NCBI RefSeq assembly: GCF_029227915.1
Contig: NC_079881.1
Span: 4,032,001 to 4,096,000 of the forward strand
Source of the DNA: Hydractinia symbiolongicarpus
Lineage: Eukaryota; Cnidaria; Hydrozoa; Anthoathecata; Hydractiniidae
DNA: 64,000 bases
Direction of reading: 5' to 3'
Below the pieces are notes generated by a model. That model had not been told where the DNA came from. It searched no databases and worked only from the letters and a program-made list of their open reading frames with translations. This document shows, piece after piece, positions 22,200-30,718 of the stretch. Numbering within the stretch: position 1 is the stretch's first letter; every line of letters begins with the position of its first letter. The translations under genes and the position numbers were made by a program.

Positions 22200-22459
22200 A
22201 GAGATAGGAAAAGGCGGATGTTAGGACAGATCCCCTTAGCACTTTACCATTCCACGTCAAATTATGGATCATCCACGTCAAATCAACGATAGAAGAGTCT
22301 ATAAAATCCGTTAGCACCTACGAATGTCCGGATCCGCCCCAACCCCCCAACCCCCGCCGTGTCCCCCGGGCCCCCTCCCCTCCCCATGGGTCCCTACCCA
22401 CCCTCATCTGTCGTGCCTTATAATTTATAGTGTTATGTGTGTCTATAATGTCCTCTTGC
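22200..22459 (+). repeat. Left terminal inverted repeat
   Basis: Begins AGAGATAGGAAAAGGCGG and matches the complement of the right end base for base as far as the TGTGTCTATAATG segment and the following TCCTCTTGC. Contains a C-rich block (22336-22385). The stop codon of the first element gene falls at its inner edge. Confidence 0.92.
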
Positions 22460-23682
22460 TATCGGAAAGCATACCATATGCTAAATGCCGCGGTAAAAGA
22501 TAAAATCAGAGCAATCTTCTCATCCTCGTGTGTACTACTCCTGGTAGCATCGGTAGCTACAACATCGGTAGCACCAACATCGCCGCCACCGGTAGCTCCG
22601 GTAATGTGTTTATCCGCGGTATCCACGGTATCCACATGTTTCACGATAGTGTGTTTATCAGGATGATCAGGATGGATATCGGTATGGACCGGCGTCACGG
22701 ATTTATGTGATTCGGTAACATTGACCTTTCGATTGATACCAATGGTAAGATCTTCACCCGATATCAAAATCTTGTTGTTGTAACCTACCACCCCTGTCTT
22801 AATTCTGAGATTCATGTCACTAGGTAACATATAAATACCTTGTCCAACCGAATAATCAACCTTACTTGAAGCGTAGTTTAACGTATCCTGATAACGTTTA
22901 ATGTCCTCCTGAATATCGACCCTACGGTTAACAATGTCCTCAAGGTTATTCATAAAAACTTTTTGGGCGGTCAGAGCACTTGAATCATTACCGAGGATGG
23001 AGGATCGCGCTGAGGCTTGAGAACTAAGAACAAGATATGCATAGGCCCTGACACTGCTCGAGATCTTCACAAGGCCCGTTTTTGTAAATCCATCGGATTT
23101 TTCCACAATCCACCGCGTCATGGAGTCGTTTGTGAAATAACTTAACCCCGGAGTCGGATATTCTTTACGTCTTTTTTGATATGAGCTGAAAAAGTTCTGA
23201 CCCCTGTATTTCATGGGGTTGGGATCAACTCCATAATCGCCGCAGATTTTTAAAAACTCCTCATTTGAATAGGGATTGTCGTATCGATTGAAGCTATCCT
23301 CGAAGGGTAGAGGTGTCTGTAGGCGCTTAATGATTCGCCTAATGTGATAATACACATGAAAACGATATATTGACCTGACCATAGATCTACCATCCTTCAG
23401 GTGTTCGGAACTTACCCCACAGGCACTTGAAGCGCACCAAGTGGCGAAATTTAGCTGGGTTTGCCATAGTCTAAAAGGTTGATCATTCCAAATTCTCATA
23501 CGTTGCGCGTTATGACTAAGTTCATAATTGGTAAAAATATTAGGAAAGGAAGCGGGGAAAGAGCCACTTTCAGACACAATAATGGCCTGTTTGTACAGAT
23601 CCCTAGCGCCCAATATTTGAAGATCCCGCCCTCCATTTGGCTTATATGCCGCATTCGGATTATATCTGAAAATATCATCCAT
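22459..23682 (-). CDS. Polinton protein, 407 aa, unknown, C-terminal membrane anchor
   Basis: ATG at 23682, stop at the edge of the left terminal repeat. The N-terminal two thirds look globular and aromatic-rich (LWQTQLNFATWCASSACGVS at about residues 72-91). There is a helical region (DIVNRRVDIQEDIKRYQDTL), then a His/Asp/Thr-rich low-complexity linker, then a hydrophobic C-terminal helix (IALILSFTAAFSIWYAF). It is transcribed away from the capsid block across a 38-bp divergent promoter, so it may be expressed with it. A virion surface or structural protein is possible, but no family is recognised. Confidence 0.75.
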   Translation of the reverse strand: MDDIFRYNPNAAYKPNGGRDLQILGARDLYKQAIIVSESGSFPASFPNIFTNYELSHNAQRMRIWNDQPFRLWQTQLNFATWCASSACGVSSEHLKDGRSMVRSIYRFHVYYHIRRIIKRLQTPLPFEDSFNRYDNPYSNEEFLKICGDYGVDPNPMKYRGQNFFSSYQKRRKEYPTPGLSYFTNDSMTRWIVEKSDGFTKTGLVKISSSVRAYAYLVLSSQASARSSILGNDSSALTAQKVFMNNLEDIVNRRVDIQEDIKRYQDTLNYASSKVDYSVGQGIYMLPSDMNLRIKTGVVGYNNKILISGEDLTIGINRKVNVTESHKSVTPVHTDIHPDHPDKHTIVKHVDTVDTADKHITGATGGGDVGATDVVATDATRSSTHEDEKIALILSFTAAFSIWYAFR

Positions 23683-23720
23683 TCTTTGATTTAAATATAT
23701 TCACAATCTCTAATATAATA
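23683..23720. promoter_or_regulatory. Divergent promoter, left block
   Basis: 38-bp AT-rich gap between the 407-aa gene (minus) and the 187-aa gene (plus). It contains TTTAAATATATT and TAATATAATA directly against the plus-strand ATG. Similar AT-rich initiator-like blocks precede other start codons in the element. Confidence 0.5.
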
Positions 23721-24284
23721 ATGTATATCACAATAAAGGACGTAAATAGCGAGAAGAAAATCTATTTGTATCAACCGATAGACAACTCACATGGTGCAAA
23801 GGAGGTTGCGATCGTGGAGACGTTTTCGGATAATGTCACATATGTAGCTACAGCTCCAATAGATATACCCTTGGCTGACGGAGTTACCACGGTTAGGTTA
23901 CAACAGGGTCAGCACTACACGGGGAGGGAGTTGAATTCAATCGTGAGAGGTGATGTAAAATCAACACAACTAGCTAGAAACTCTAAGTTGAGTAAAATAT
24001 TCAATATGGAGGGTATAACGGAACTACATTTTAATCTTAATGAATTGGATAACTCGTTAAATCTTAAAGATGGTGAATATAGCAACAACCTGATGACATA
24101 TCATATATCCGAGTATGGTGGTGATTTTACATATATCGAACCGAAAAATCCGCAATATAAGAAACTAAAGAAAGGTTTACTTCAATCACTTACCATGAGA
24201 GTCACAGGTCGGGATGGTAAGGTGCTATGGGGTGGTATGAAGACAACAGTTACACTACACATAAGAGATACGGCGTACAGATGA
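23721..24284 (+). CDS. Putative minor capsid (penton-like) protein
   Basis: 187 residues from ATG at 23721, dominated by predicted beta strands (VTYVATAPIDIPLADGVTTV, then LTMRVTGRDGKVLWGGMKTT). It lies directly upstream of the likely major capsid gene and the ATPase, the order in which the small single jelly-roll capsid protein is usually found in Polintons and related viruses. Function is inferred from size, strand-rich composition and position; no diagnostic motif is visible. Confidence 0.5.
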   Translation: MYITIKDVNSEKKIYLYQPIDNSHGAKEVAIVETFSDNVTYVATAPIDIPLADGVTTVRLQQGQHYTGRELNSIVRGDVKSTQLARNSKLSKIFNMEGITELHFNLNELDNSLNLKDGEYSNNLMTYHISEYGGDFTYIEPKNPQYKKLKKGLLQSLTMRVTGRDGKVLWGGMKTTVTLHIRDTAYR

Positions 24285-24339
24285 TACCGTAGCATTAACC
24301 GAATTAAAGTAAAATAAAATAAAAGTAATATGGAATAGC

Positions 24340-25659
24340 ATGGAATACGGGAAAAAGTTAAACCCAGAGCGTTCACTTAGGATCGCACATGGCGTAAAAG
24401 GAACGCATCAAAAAGTAATTGTCACTCACAACCCAAGTGAGATCGATCAGAACCAGTTACTCCTGATTAGGTTCCCTAATTTAGGTAACGATGATGTCAT
24501 TGTTCCCGGTAGTTCGAAAATAAGTTTCGACGTTGAACTCGAGTCAAAAGTCGACACGAAGAGAACATTGGTCTCTAACATAGGGAGGGCAATTGTTAAA
24601 AAGTTGGCCATCAAGTTCGAGGGTACCGAGATTCTGAGCATTGATGACTTTGATCTTTTCGGGTGCTACAGAGATTTATGGCTGACCAAGTCCGAAAAAA
24701 GAAATGCAATAAGACAAGGTATCATCTTTGATGAAGGGTGTACAGAAAACTGTATGAAACTGAGAGTTGGAGCCGCGGATAAAGACGCATCAGAGGTAGC
24801 GGACAAAGCAATCTATGATGCATACAAAAACAAGTTCACCATACCACTAGATTTTGAAATGTTGGATAGCACGATTCCTTATTATCAGGCCGGATTAGGT
24901 AATAGGCTGTGTTATGAGATAACATTCAACAATTATGACAGGGTAGTATTATCAACACCTACCAAACCTTCCGGTGCCACATCGGCACCCGCGCCGGATG
25001 CTAAATACAAAATATCCAACATATCTCTCGAATATGAGATTGTGACACAACCGACACTCGCCAGATTCATTTCAAATGAATACCAAAACATGGCCGTACT
25101 TTACGACAGATTTCTGAGACATAGACAAATTAGGGTGGATAAGTCAGACACAACGTGGAATTGGTCATTCAATACACCGTGCAAGTCCCTGAAGGGTATA
25201 TTGGTTCTGTTTGAGGAAGAGAAAGCTTACAAACGAGATACCGGTAGGTTCTACAATCCTAAGATCAAAAAGGTATCCGCCATAGTTGAGGGTAAGCCTA
25301 ACCAACTTTTCGCTCAGGGGATGCAACCGTTTGAGCATTATGGTGAAATATGCAAGTATTTCGCAGAGGGCAAGCAAAAGGACAGCAACGCCGGTGAAAT
25401 ACAGAAACATCTGCAACTACATGATGTGAAGGTCGCGGACTACCTAACCACGAAATATGCTCTATGGCTGGATTTCAGAACCATAGATGAAAACTCACTG
25501 CACGGGACCGGCCGACGGATTGAAAATGCGAGCGAGGGGATCACACTGCAAGTTGAAAAGACGGCCGAAACCGCGGGATCCTTAAACGCCTACATATATC
25601 TAATCATGGATGCTCAATTAAATATTCAAAACGGTGAAATTATGGATGTACTATATTAA
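24340..25659 (+). CDS. Putative major capsid protein (double jelly-roll type)
   Basis: 439 residues, the second-longest plus-strand frame in the element. The sequence is strand-rich with phrases such as LLLIRFPNLGNDDVIVPGSS, ISFDVELES and NRLCYEITFNNYDRVV, typical of virus coat proteins. It ends 1 bp before the ATG of the packaging ATPase, the usual partner gene. Length is within the 400-650 residues common for Polinton major capsid proteins. Assignment rests on context and composition. Structure prediction should show two stacked eight-stranded barrels. Confidence 0.65.
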   Translation: MEYGKKLNPERSLRIAHGVKGTHQKVIVTHNPSEIDQNQLLLIRFPNLGNDDVIVPGSSKISFDVELESKVDTKRTLVSNIGRAIVKKLAIKFEGTEILSIDDFDLFGCYRDLWLTKSEKRNAIRQGIIFDEGCTENCMKLRVGAADKDASEVADKAIYDAYKNKFTIPLDFEMLDSTIPYYQAGLGNRLCYEITFNNYDRVVLSTPTKPSGATSAPAPDAKYKISNISLEYEIVTQPTLARFISNEYQNMAVLYDRFLRHRQIRVDKSDTTWNWSFNTPCKSLKGILVLFEEEKAYKRDTGRFYNPKIKKVSAIVEGKPNQLFAQGMQPFEHYGEICKYFAEGKQKDSNAGEIQKHLQLHDVKVADYLTTKYALWLDFRTIDENSLHGTGRRIENASEGITLQVEKTAETAGSLNAYIYLIMDAQLNIQNGEIMDVLY

Positions 25660-25660
25660 G

Positions 25661-26257
25661 ATGGACTACATGAAAGATCCTCACACGGCATTATTCGTCG
25701 GTCCCACGGGCTGCGGAAAATCCAGACGCGTTGTAACATTACTAGAGAGTGAATACTTTGATCACTTTGATTTCATTGTGATTATATGTCCAACATTAAG
25801 ATGGAACAAGACATATATGGGGAGTAACTGGTTCTGGAGGGATAGATATGTGATTCTAATTGAGCCCATGGGCATGTTGTATGAATGGATCCAAAAGATG
25901 ACGGATTTCTGTGCCGGATACAAAACATTATTCCTGTTCGACGACATCATCGCGGATGAGAAACTGGACAAAAAGAGGCAACCGCTTCTGGAGCTGGCCA
26001 TCAGCGGTCGACATCGAAACCACTCCATGTGGCTACTCACACAATCATACACCGCGATACCGAAGAACTTACGAAGGCAGGCAAAAATGTTATATGTGTG
26101 GTATCCGAAGGACAGGGATGATCTCGCAACCATCCACAAAGAGAATGATGTCATTGAATCGTCGGAGATCCAGAAGGTCAAGGAAAGGCTGAAAGATGGC
26201 AAATATACACATTTAGTCATGAGGATGGAATCTCCACGAACTCACGTGATTTGCTAG
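25661..26257 (+). CDS. Genome-packaging ATPase (FtsK/HerA, A32-like)
   Basis: ATG at 25661, 1 bp after the capsid stop. An in-frame TTG-type start 27 bp upstream would overlap that gene and is less likely. 198 residues. Walker A is GPTGCGKS at residues 14-21 and Walker B is TLFLFDD at about 89-95. A conserved SGRHRNHSMWLLTQ segment follows, matching the sensor-like motif of Polinton and poxvirus A32 ATPases. It would pump DNA into preformed particles. A hairpin at 26270-26292 follows the stop. Confidence 0.85.
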   Translation: MDYMKDPHTALFVGPTGCGKSRRVVTLLESEYFDHFDFIVIICPTLRWNKTYMGSNWFWRDRYVILIEPMGMLYEWIQKMTDFCAGYKTLFLFDDIIADEKLDKKRQPLLELAISGRHRNHSMWLLTQSYTAIPKNLRRQAKMLYVWYPKDRDDLATIHKENDVIESSEIQKVKERLKDGKYTHLVMRMESPRTHVIC

Positions 26258-26268
26258 AATGGGCATTT

Positions 26269-26292
26269 TTTGTTACGAGAGTCTTGTAACAA
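26269..26292 (+). terminator. Hairpin after ATPase gene
   Basis: TTGTTACGAG, AGT loop, CTTGTAACAA (one wobble), preceded by a T run and located 12 bp after the stop. It resembles the GTTAC hairpins at 32259-32280 and 32892-32913. Probably an mRNA 3'-end signal. Confidence 0.55.
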
Positions 26293-26329
26293 ATCTATAG
26301 GAAAAACTACAGTACTATCCTACAATACC

Positions 26330-26944
26330 ATGATAGAATATATAAATTTCATATTACTGGTGATAGCTGTAGTGCTATTGCTGGTATTGGTTAGTTTTTG
26401 CCTTTTTTGTATTAAAAAATACCTATCGCTATTGAAAATGGCTGAGACCGCAATTGACAACCTAATTTTTATCGATGAACGGGATGACCGGGATGATGGG
26501 AAGAGACAGAAATTGCTCGAGTGCGTGCTGACCGGAAATAGCAAGCTATATCTGGGGAAGATGTATACGGAGGCGGAGATCCAGAAGCTCAAGAATGATG
26601 AGGTGGATAAACTGTTCACCATATACGAGGCTAAACTATCCGGTCAAATGGTAAAGTCTTTAGGACAGTCAATAATCCACATGTACTCTCTGGGCGCCTG
26701 TACAGCCCTGGGTATAAAAAATCAAAAGGCTCTGAGTGATGACCTGGAGAATGATCCGTTCCTAAACTCGGCACTCCAAAGGTTCACATGTGATCTATAT
26801 TATAAGTTCGGATCACTACTATCACCAATCAGTGTAGGTTTAATAACAGGTAGGCATTATATCGCGGGAAAAAATTTAAACAATATCGATACGGATACTA
26901 AAGATGTCGGATACTCCAGTTCAGGTGACAACGAAGAACCCTAA
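26330..26944 (+). CDS. Polinton accessory membrane protein, 204 aa
   Basis: The start is taken at ATG 26330 (MIEYINFILLV), because the frame's earlier start would sit inside the hairpin. An N-terminal transmembrane helix (FILLVIAVVLLLVLVSFCLF) is followed by a mostly helical soluble part, then a weakly hydrophobic stretch (SLLSPISVGLITG). It overlaps the next gene by 41 bp, so the two are probably translated from one transcript. No family recognised; possibly a virion membrane or assembly factor. Confidence 0.65.
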   Translation: MIEYINFILLVIAVVLLLVLVSFCLFCIKKYLSLLKMAETAIDNLIFIDERDDRDDGKRQKLLECVLTGNSKLYLGKMYTEAEIQKLKNDEVDKLFTIYEAKLSGQMVKSLGQSIIHMYSLGACTALGIKNQKALSDDLENDPFLNSALQRFTCDLYYKFGSLLSPISVGLITGRHYIAGKNLNNIDTDTKDVGYSSSGDNEEP

Positions 26945-27332
26945 AAAGGTTGAGGCCGGTAAGAGGCTGGCTGAATTCAATCGTAAAAATAGGGAAGAAT
27001 ATAAAAGATTGCTCATGGCGCAGGCAGAGACTCAAGCACAGCCTACGCCTCAGACACAAACGGAGGTACAGTCGGCACCTCAGACACAAACCCGGCCGGC
27101 ACCTCAGACACACTCGGCACCTCAGACACAGTTGGAGGATCCTAAGGATATTGTCATCGAGGATTCCGTGACAGATGGCCCCAAACACGGTGGAGTGAAC
27201 TACACAATAATGGGTGGTGGTGGGGTGATAGTACTTGTATTAATTGGTGTTTATTTCGTCTATAAAAATAAGGACAAAAATATTAAGGTGAAGGGTACCC
27301 ACCAAGTAACTCAGGTAATAAAAAAACTATGA
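26904..27332 (+). CDS. Polinton accessory protein, Gln/Thr/Pro repeats plus membrane helix
   Basis: 142 residues. A charged helical N-terminus (KRLAEFNRKNREEYKRLL), then about six PQTQT-type repeats (residues 47-77), then a C-terminal membrane helix (GGGGVIVLVLIGVYFVYKNK) and a lysine-rich tail. It begins within the previous gene. A stalked, possibly glycosylated membrane protein is likely; function unknown. Confidence 0.65.
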   Translation: MSDTPVQVTTKNPKKVEAGKRLAEFNRKNREEYKRLLMAQAETQAQPTPQTQTEVQSAPQTQTRPAPQTHSAPQTQLEDPKDIVIEDSVTDGPKHGGVNYTIMGGGGVIVLVLIGVYFVYKNKDKNIKVKGTHQVTQVIKKL

Positions 27333-27402
27333 GAATAAGTAAGCTTGAAATGGAATAAAGGGATAATATCGCGATACTATAATCTTGAAGTATATATAAG
27401 AC

Positions 27403-27630
27403 ATGGATAAGAAAAGTATAGTCAACGATATTTATAAAGCATCGGTCGTATGCGTTTTCGCTGTAGGCTATTCAATGCTCGGGAAAAAGGTATTAAAAAT
27501 GACACCACCCTCAATTCAGAAGTTTGACCTGGAAGATACAGGAAAGCTTGTAGCCATAGTCGCCGCAAGTGAAATGACAAGAGAATATCTAGTTAAGCAA
27601 AAAATTATACCTGAAACTATAAATATATAA
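27403..27630 (+). CDS. Polinton small hydrophobic protein, 75 aa
   Basis: ATG at 27403 after a TATATATAAG box. One hydrophobic segment (ASVVCVFAVGYSMLG) and a weaker one (GKLVAIVAASEM). Its TAA overlaps the next ATG (TAATG at 27628-27632). Unknown function; likely a membrane protein of the particle. Confidence 0.6.
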   Translation: MDKKSIVNDIYKASVVCVFAVGYSMLGKKVLKMTPPSIQKFDLEDTGKLVAIVAASEMTREYLVKQKIIPETINI

Positions 27631-27773
27631 TGTTGCGAATACTGGAATGGTTGGTCTGGGTTTTATGCCAGCGCAAGAAAGTTGAGAGTATTTTACCCAA
27701 GGTGGAATACACGGATATCGAGGTCATAGACGACTCTGATGTCATAGCCTCCGAGGGTATCGCATTAAAATAA
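27630..27773 (+). CDS. Polinton 47-residue ORF overlapping previous stop
   Basis: ATG at 27630, whose A is the last base of the preceding TAA. TAA at 27771-27773. It starts LRILEWLVWVLCQRKK, a short hydrophobic anchor with a basic stop-transfer, and continues with an acidic tail (YTDIEVIDDSDVIASEG). The stop-start overlap and high G+C support a real gene, but it is short and unrecognised. Confidence 0.5.
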   Translation: MLRILEWLVWVLCQRKKVESILPKVEYTDIEVIDDSDVIASEGIALK

Positions 27774-27803
27774 CACCACCATATTATATCGGATTATATA
27801 AAC

Positions 27804-28229
27804 ATGGCTTCAATTGCAATGATGTTGGGAGGTGCCTTGGCGAACGCTTTGGCCTTCACCGGATCAAGCTACCTCTTTTCAAGTCTATCCAAGGATAGGA
27901 TAGATAAGGAACGGAAGCGGCATGATCTGGCCATAGAACAGCTGCAAAAGGCTCAGGTTATATGGCAACGTAAAAGACAAGAGAGGGTTGACTTTATCAA
28001 CAAGCAGCTTAGACTTGAGAAGAAGGCCGAGGGTAAATTCACGGAGCTGGATGACGCGATGCGGGAATATAAAAAAGTATTTGGAGGGTCACCTCTCACA
28101 GATATTCCGCGCAAGCCCGTATTGAGCGACTTTTATACACCCAGCAACGGCCAACATGAACGGGAATTGGCATTTATCGCGCTAAGCATGATTGGTGTCG
28201 GAGGCGCCGTGTGGTATTTCGAAAAATAG
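27804..28229 (+). CDS. Polinton accessory protein, 141 aa, coiled coil with two hydrophobic ends
   Basis: Hydrophobic Ala/Gly-rich N-terminus (MMLGGALANALAFTGSSYLF), a long charged helix from about residue 28 to 92, a conserved-looking KPVLSDFYTPSNGQ segment, and a C-terminal hydrophobic helix (LAFIALSMIGVGGAVWYF). Preceded by TATTATATCGGATTATATAA. It is the last gene of the left rightward block. Probably membrane-associated; no known family. Confidence 0.65.
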   Translation: MASIAMMLGGALANALAFTGSSYLFSSLSKDRIDKERKRHDLAIEQLQKAQVIWQRKRQERVDFINKQLRLEKKAEGKFTELDDAMREYKKVFGGSPLTDIPRKPVLSDFYTPSNGQHERELAFIALSMIGVGGAVWYFEK

Positions 28230-28247
28230 TACCATGCCGCGGGTATT

Positions 28248-28270
28248 ATGTTACATGACACATGTAACAT
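28248..28270. terminator. Perfect hairpin between convergent genes
   Basis: ATGTTACATG, ACA, CATGTAACAT. Ten perfect base pairs in the 55-bp gap between the plus-strand block ending at 28229 and the minus-strand gene ending at 28285. Symmetric, so it could end transcripts from both sides. Confidence 0.6.
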
Positions 28271-28284
28271 ATATTCCAGATCCG

Positions 28285-29565
28285 CTAACGCTTTGTCACC
28301 ATGTAGGTGTATATCAGACCTCCGATTCCGACTATCAAAGCCCACAGGTTTTGACTCAACCAACCGACGACCTCCTTTGCTCTATTTAGGATCCACGATA
28401 CGATGGATCCAATTATACCAGGTAGTGACGCGGCCGCAGCCCCGGCTAATCTACCTAGGAGAGATCCCAGCGCGCTCAGCTTGTTCTTTATCCATTCCCC
28501 CACACCGCCTTCGGTTTTTTCATGATTTTTTGTATTACCGGTGGATGACCCCCCACCCCCTGGTGTCAAAGTTTCAACTAGAAGGCCTATAACCATACCA
28601 AATGCCGTTAGTACACTGACGATGGTGATACCCTGCTCACGGAATAGCGTTCGTATCTTTTCACCCAATGTAGTTTCTTTGTCAAGTACTTTGGTAATCG
28701 TCTCCCTGATGCTTTTTATTTGACTGTTAAGTTTACCTTTGAGAATATCGATAATCTCTTGCCGGCCTTTCAACTCATTTTGCAAACCTTTCAACCTTTC
28801 TTTCGCTTCATTTTGTTGTTCCTCGGTCATATTTGGTGTGTTTTCCATCTCTTCCAACTTGTTTTTTTCTCTGTCAATATGCTGTTCGAGCTGAACCTTT
28901 TTTGCAACTTCATCCTGAAGACTTCCTCTTATGTTTCTCAATGATCTATCCAATCCTAGCAATTCACGCATAGGATATTCAAATAGATCACCGGTCTGGG
29001 TTGCTTCATGGTCTACAGATTGTTGTTTGACCAATGAAATTAAATCTTCCGCACTGTTCACAACATCCCCAGACATGGTTTCTAATTCTATATCGGTCGC
29101 ATTCTCTATTTTATCCGGTGACGGTAGTCTCTCTTCTATTTTGTTTAGCCTAGCGGCCTGTCGGGGGGTTATACTACCTTTCGGTATATCGAACCCCAAA
29201 TTGCGCAGCCTTTTCTTGCCCAATAGATCCGCAATGGTGCCGACGGTCCTTAGGGATCCGCCATGTGTCAGCGGTCTGTTATCATCCTTGTAGTATAATT
29301 CGCCATCGCGAGTCTCAAACAGATCGGTATGTATCACGCTCGGGTTCTCGTTTGGATATATAGTTAATAGCTTCTCATAGAGCGATTTAACCCGCTCACT
29401 AGTAACTCTGGAGCGCAGAGAGGTTCCTCCGCCGAATGATGTCTCCTCATCAGGTGTGTGTATCTGCACACGCGTGCGCTCCCTCGGTACCAGAGGTGTG
29501 GAGTCATCGGTACCCTCGTCGGGTTGGTCGTGGTCACCAAACGGATCAATATCAATGTCCGCCAT
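28285..29565 (-). CDS. Polinton coiled-coil membrane protein, 426 aa
   Basis: The start is placed at ATG 29565 (MADIDIDPFGD), since the 80 residues available upstream overlap the divergent gene. Acidic N-terminus, a GGSLRTVGTIADLLG segment, a long coiled coil (about residues 240-320, many E/K/Q heptads), then three hydrophobic segments (ITIVSVLTAFGMVIGLLVET, AAAASLPGIIGSIVSWIL, LWALIVGIGGLIYTYMV). Large for an accessory gene and perhaps a virion spike or membrane-active protein. That is inference; no family is recognised. Confidence 0.7.
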   Translation of the reverse strand: MADIDIDPFGDHDQPDEGTDDSTPLVPRERTRVQIHTPDEETSFGGGTSLRSRVTSERVKSLYEKLLTIYPNENPSVIHTDLFETRDGELYYKDDNRPLTHGGSLRTVGTIADLLGKKRLRNLGFDIPKGSITPRQAARLNKIEERLPSPDKIENATDIELETMSGDVVNSAEDLISLVKQQSVDHEATQTGDLFEYPMRELLGLDRSLRNIRGSLQDEVAKKVQLEQHIDREKNKLEEMENTPNMTEEQQNEAKERLKGLQNELKGRQEIIDILKGKLNSQIKSIRETITKVLDKETTLGEKIRTLFREQGITIVSVLTAFGMVIGLLVETLTPGGGGSSTGNTKNHEKTEGGVGEWIKNKLSALGSLLGRLAGAAAASLPGIIGSIVSWILNRAKEVVGWLSQNLWALIVGIGGLIYTYMVTKR

Positions 29566-29605
29566 TATTTTATTTAAAGGATAGTTTTTTTCTATTATAA
29601 TAGAA
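29566..29605. promoter_or_regulatory. Divergent promoter, central block
   Basis: 40-bp gap between the 426-aa gene (minus) and the 166-aa gene (plus). It contains TTTTATTTAAAGG on one side and AGTTTTTTTCTATTATAATAG on the other. AGTTTTTTTCT recurs before the next ATG at about 30107-30117. Confidence 0.5.
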
Positions 29606-30106
29606 ATGGCAGAGAGTTCTAGTACCAGAGAAGAAACTTTTAAAACTGATATATCCAATTCCCAACTTGACGAGCTGGTGAAATTGCGGGGCAAGTTCCA
29701 AGACCTCGAGAAGGAACGCTGGAGGTCTCTGATCATATGGTCGGTTATGGAGGGATTATCCGGAACCGCGGCCATTGCCGGCTCGATAGCGACCGCGGCG
29801 ACCATTATTAGAAATTTAGGCGGTCCCCGTGGGAATTACATGCAGAATTCTGGCATGTGTCTGTTGGGCTCGGCTTCCTATGCGGCTTCCTATGCGGTTA
29901 CCAGCCAATATGTCGGAACATATCGGGAGAAACTTGACAAATTAAGAGCCGCGTATCGCGTTGTACAAAATGCCATCGATGTGTTCGATCAAACGCTACC
30001 CTGGAACACTCGGGACATCTGTAGAGCAGATTTTGAGAGTTTGTGTGATACTTATCATGAAACTCTCAAGGATCTGGATAAACTGGATATAGGTTATTTA
30101 GAGTAA
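29606..30106 (+). CDS. Polinton accessory protein, 166 aa, paralogue 1
   Basis: ATG at 29606. Architecture: short polar N-terminus, helix (NSQLDELVKLRGKFQ), a hydrophobic hairpin (GTAAIAGSIATAATII and LLGSASYAASYAV) and a C-terminal helix (YREKLDKLRAAYRVVQNAIDVFD). The next gene repeats this plan with clear similarity (NSQL-EL-KLR-KF and YR-KLDK), so the two are tandem paralogues. The plan recalls small membrane-inserting proteins such as apolipoprotein-L-like ones, but no homology is claimed. Confidence 0.7.
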   Translation: MAESSSTREETFKTDISNSQLDELVKLRGKFQDLEKERWRSLIIWSVMEGLSGTAAIAGSIATAATIIRNLGGPRGNYMQNSGMCLLGSASYAASYAVTSQYVGTYREKLDKLRAAYRVVQNAIDVFDQTLPWNTRDICRADFESLCDTYHETLKDLDKLDIGYLE

Positions 30107-30130
30107 AGTTTTTTTCTTTGTAGTAACCAA

Positions 30131-30718
30131 ATGGCAGAGATTTATCCGAAGCTACCCACGGCTCCCGAGTATTCGAGCGAGCAGGACAAGTTTAATACTA
30201 ATACCGTGAACTCTCAACTTGGGGAGCTTAGAAAATTACGTGATAAGTTCAATACAAAATATGAGAAATATAACAAGACGCTGCACAGACTGGTACTTTT
30301 AAATGCCAGCGCCACGGCCCTAACCGTCGCTTCGGGCATAGGTTCGGTGGTAACCGGTGCCACGCTCATCGGAATCCCCGCTTCCGTCGGATTGGGAGCC
30401 GTAGCACTGTCCGGAACCATTTTCACAGGCTCCGTCATGGCTCTGATTAAAAGATATCGGAGCAAACTTGACAAGGTCATGAAATTATATGATGTTGCGA
30501 CATCCGCCATCGCCGTGTTTGAAAACTCCGTCTCGCGGGCTCTGAATAATGACGACATTAGTCACATTGAATTTCAAACCCTGAGCGGTATATACTACGA
30601 AGCTCTGGACAAGATGACGAAAACCGACAGAAAGATGGAGAGCGAAACTCGCAGCCAGTTTGAAAAAAGTCTAATGGACGAGGTTCAAAGCCTCAGAAGG
30701 ACCGTAAATCAAGGTTAG
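30131..30718 (+). CDS. Polinton accessory protein, 195 aa, paralogue 2
   Basis: ATG at 30131, 24 bp after the stop of its paralogue. Same helix, Gly/Ala-rich hydrophobic hairpin (ASGIGSVVTGATLIGIPASV and GLGAVALSGTIFTGSVMALI), helix order. A longer charged C-terminal tail ends in SLRRTVNQG. Probably membrane-inserting; function unknown. Confidence 0.7.
   Translation: MAEIYPKLPTAPEYSSEQDKFNTNTVNSQLGELRKLRDKFNTKYEKYNKTLHRLVLLNASATALTVASGIGSVVTGATLIGIPASVGLGAVALSGTIFTGSVMALIKRYRSKLDKVMKLYDVATSAIAVFENSVSRALNNDDISHIEFQTLSGIYYEALDKMTKTDRKMESETRSQFEKSLMDEVQSLRRTVNQG

Noticed and set aside
29566-29805. 80-residue N-terminal extension of the minus-strand 426-aa gene
   Set aside because: It would overlap the divergent gene at 29606 on the other strand and cross the promoter gap; the methionine at 29565 is a better start.
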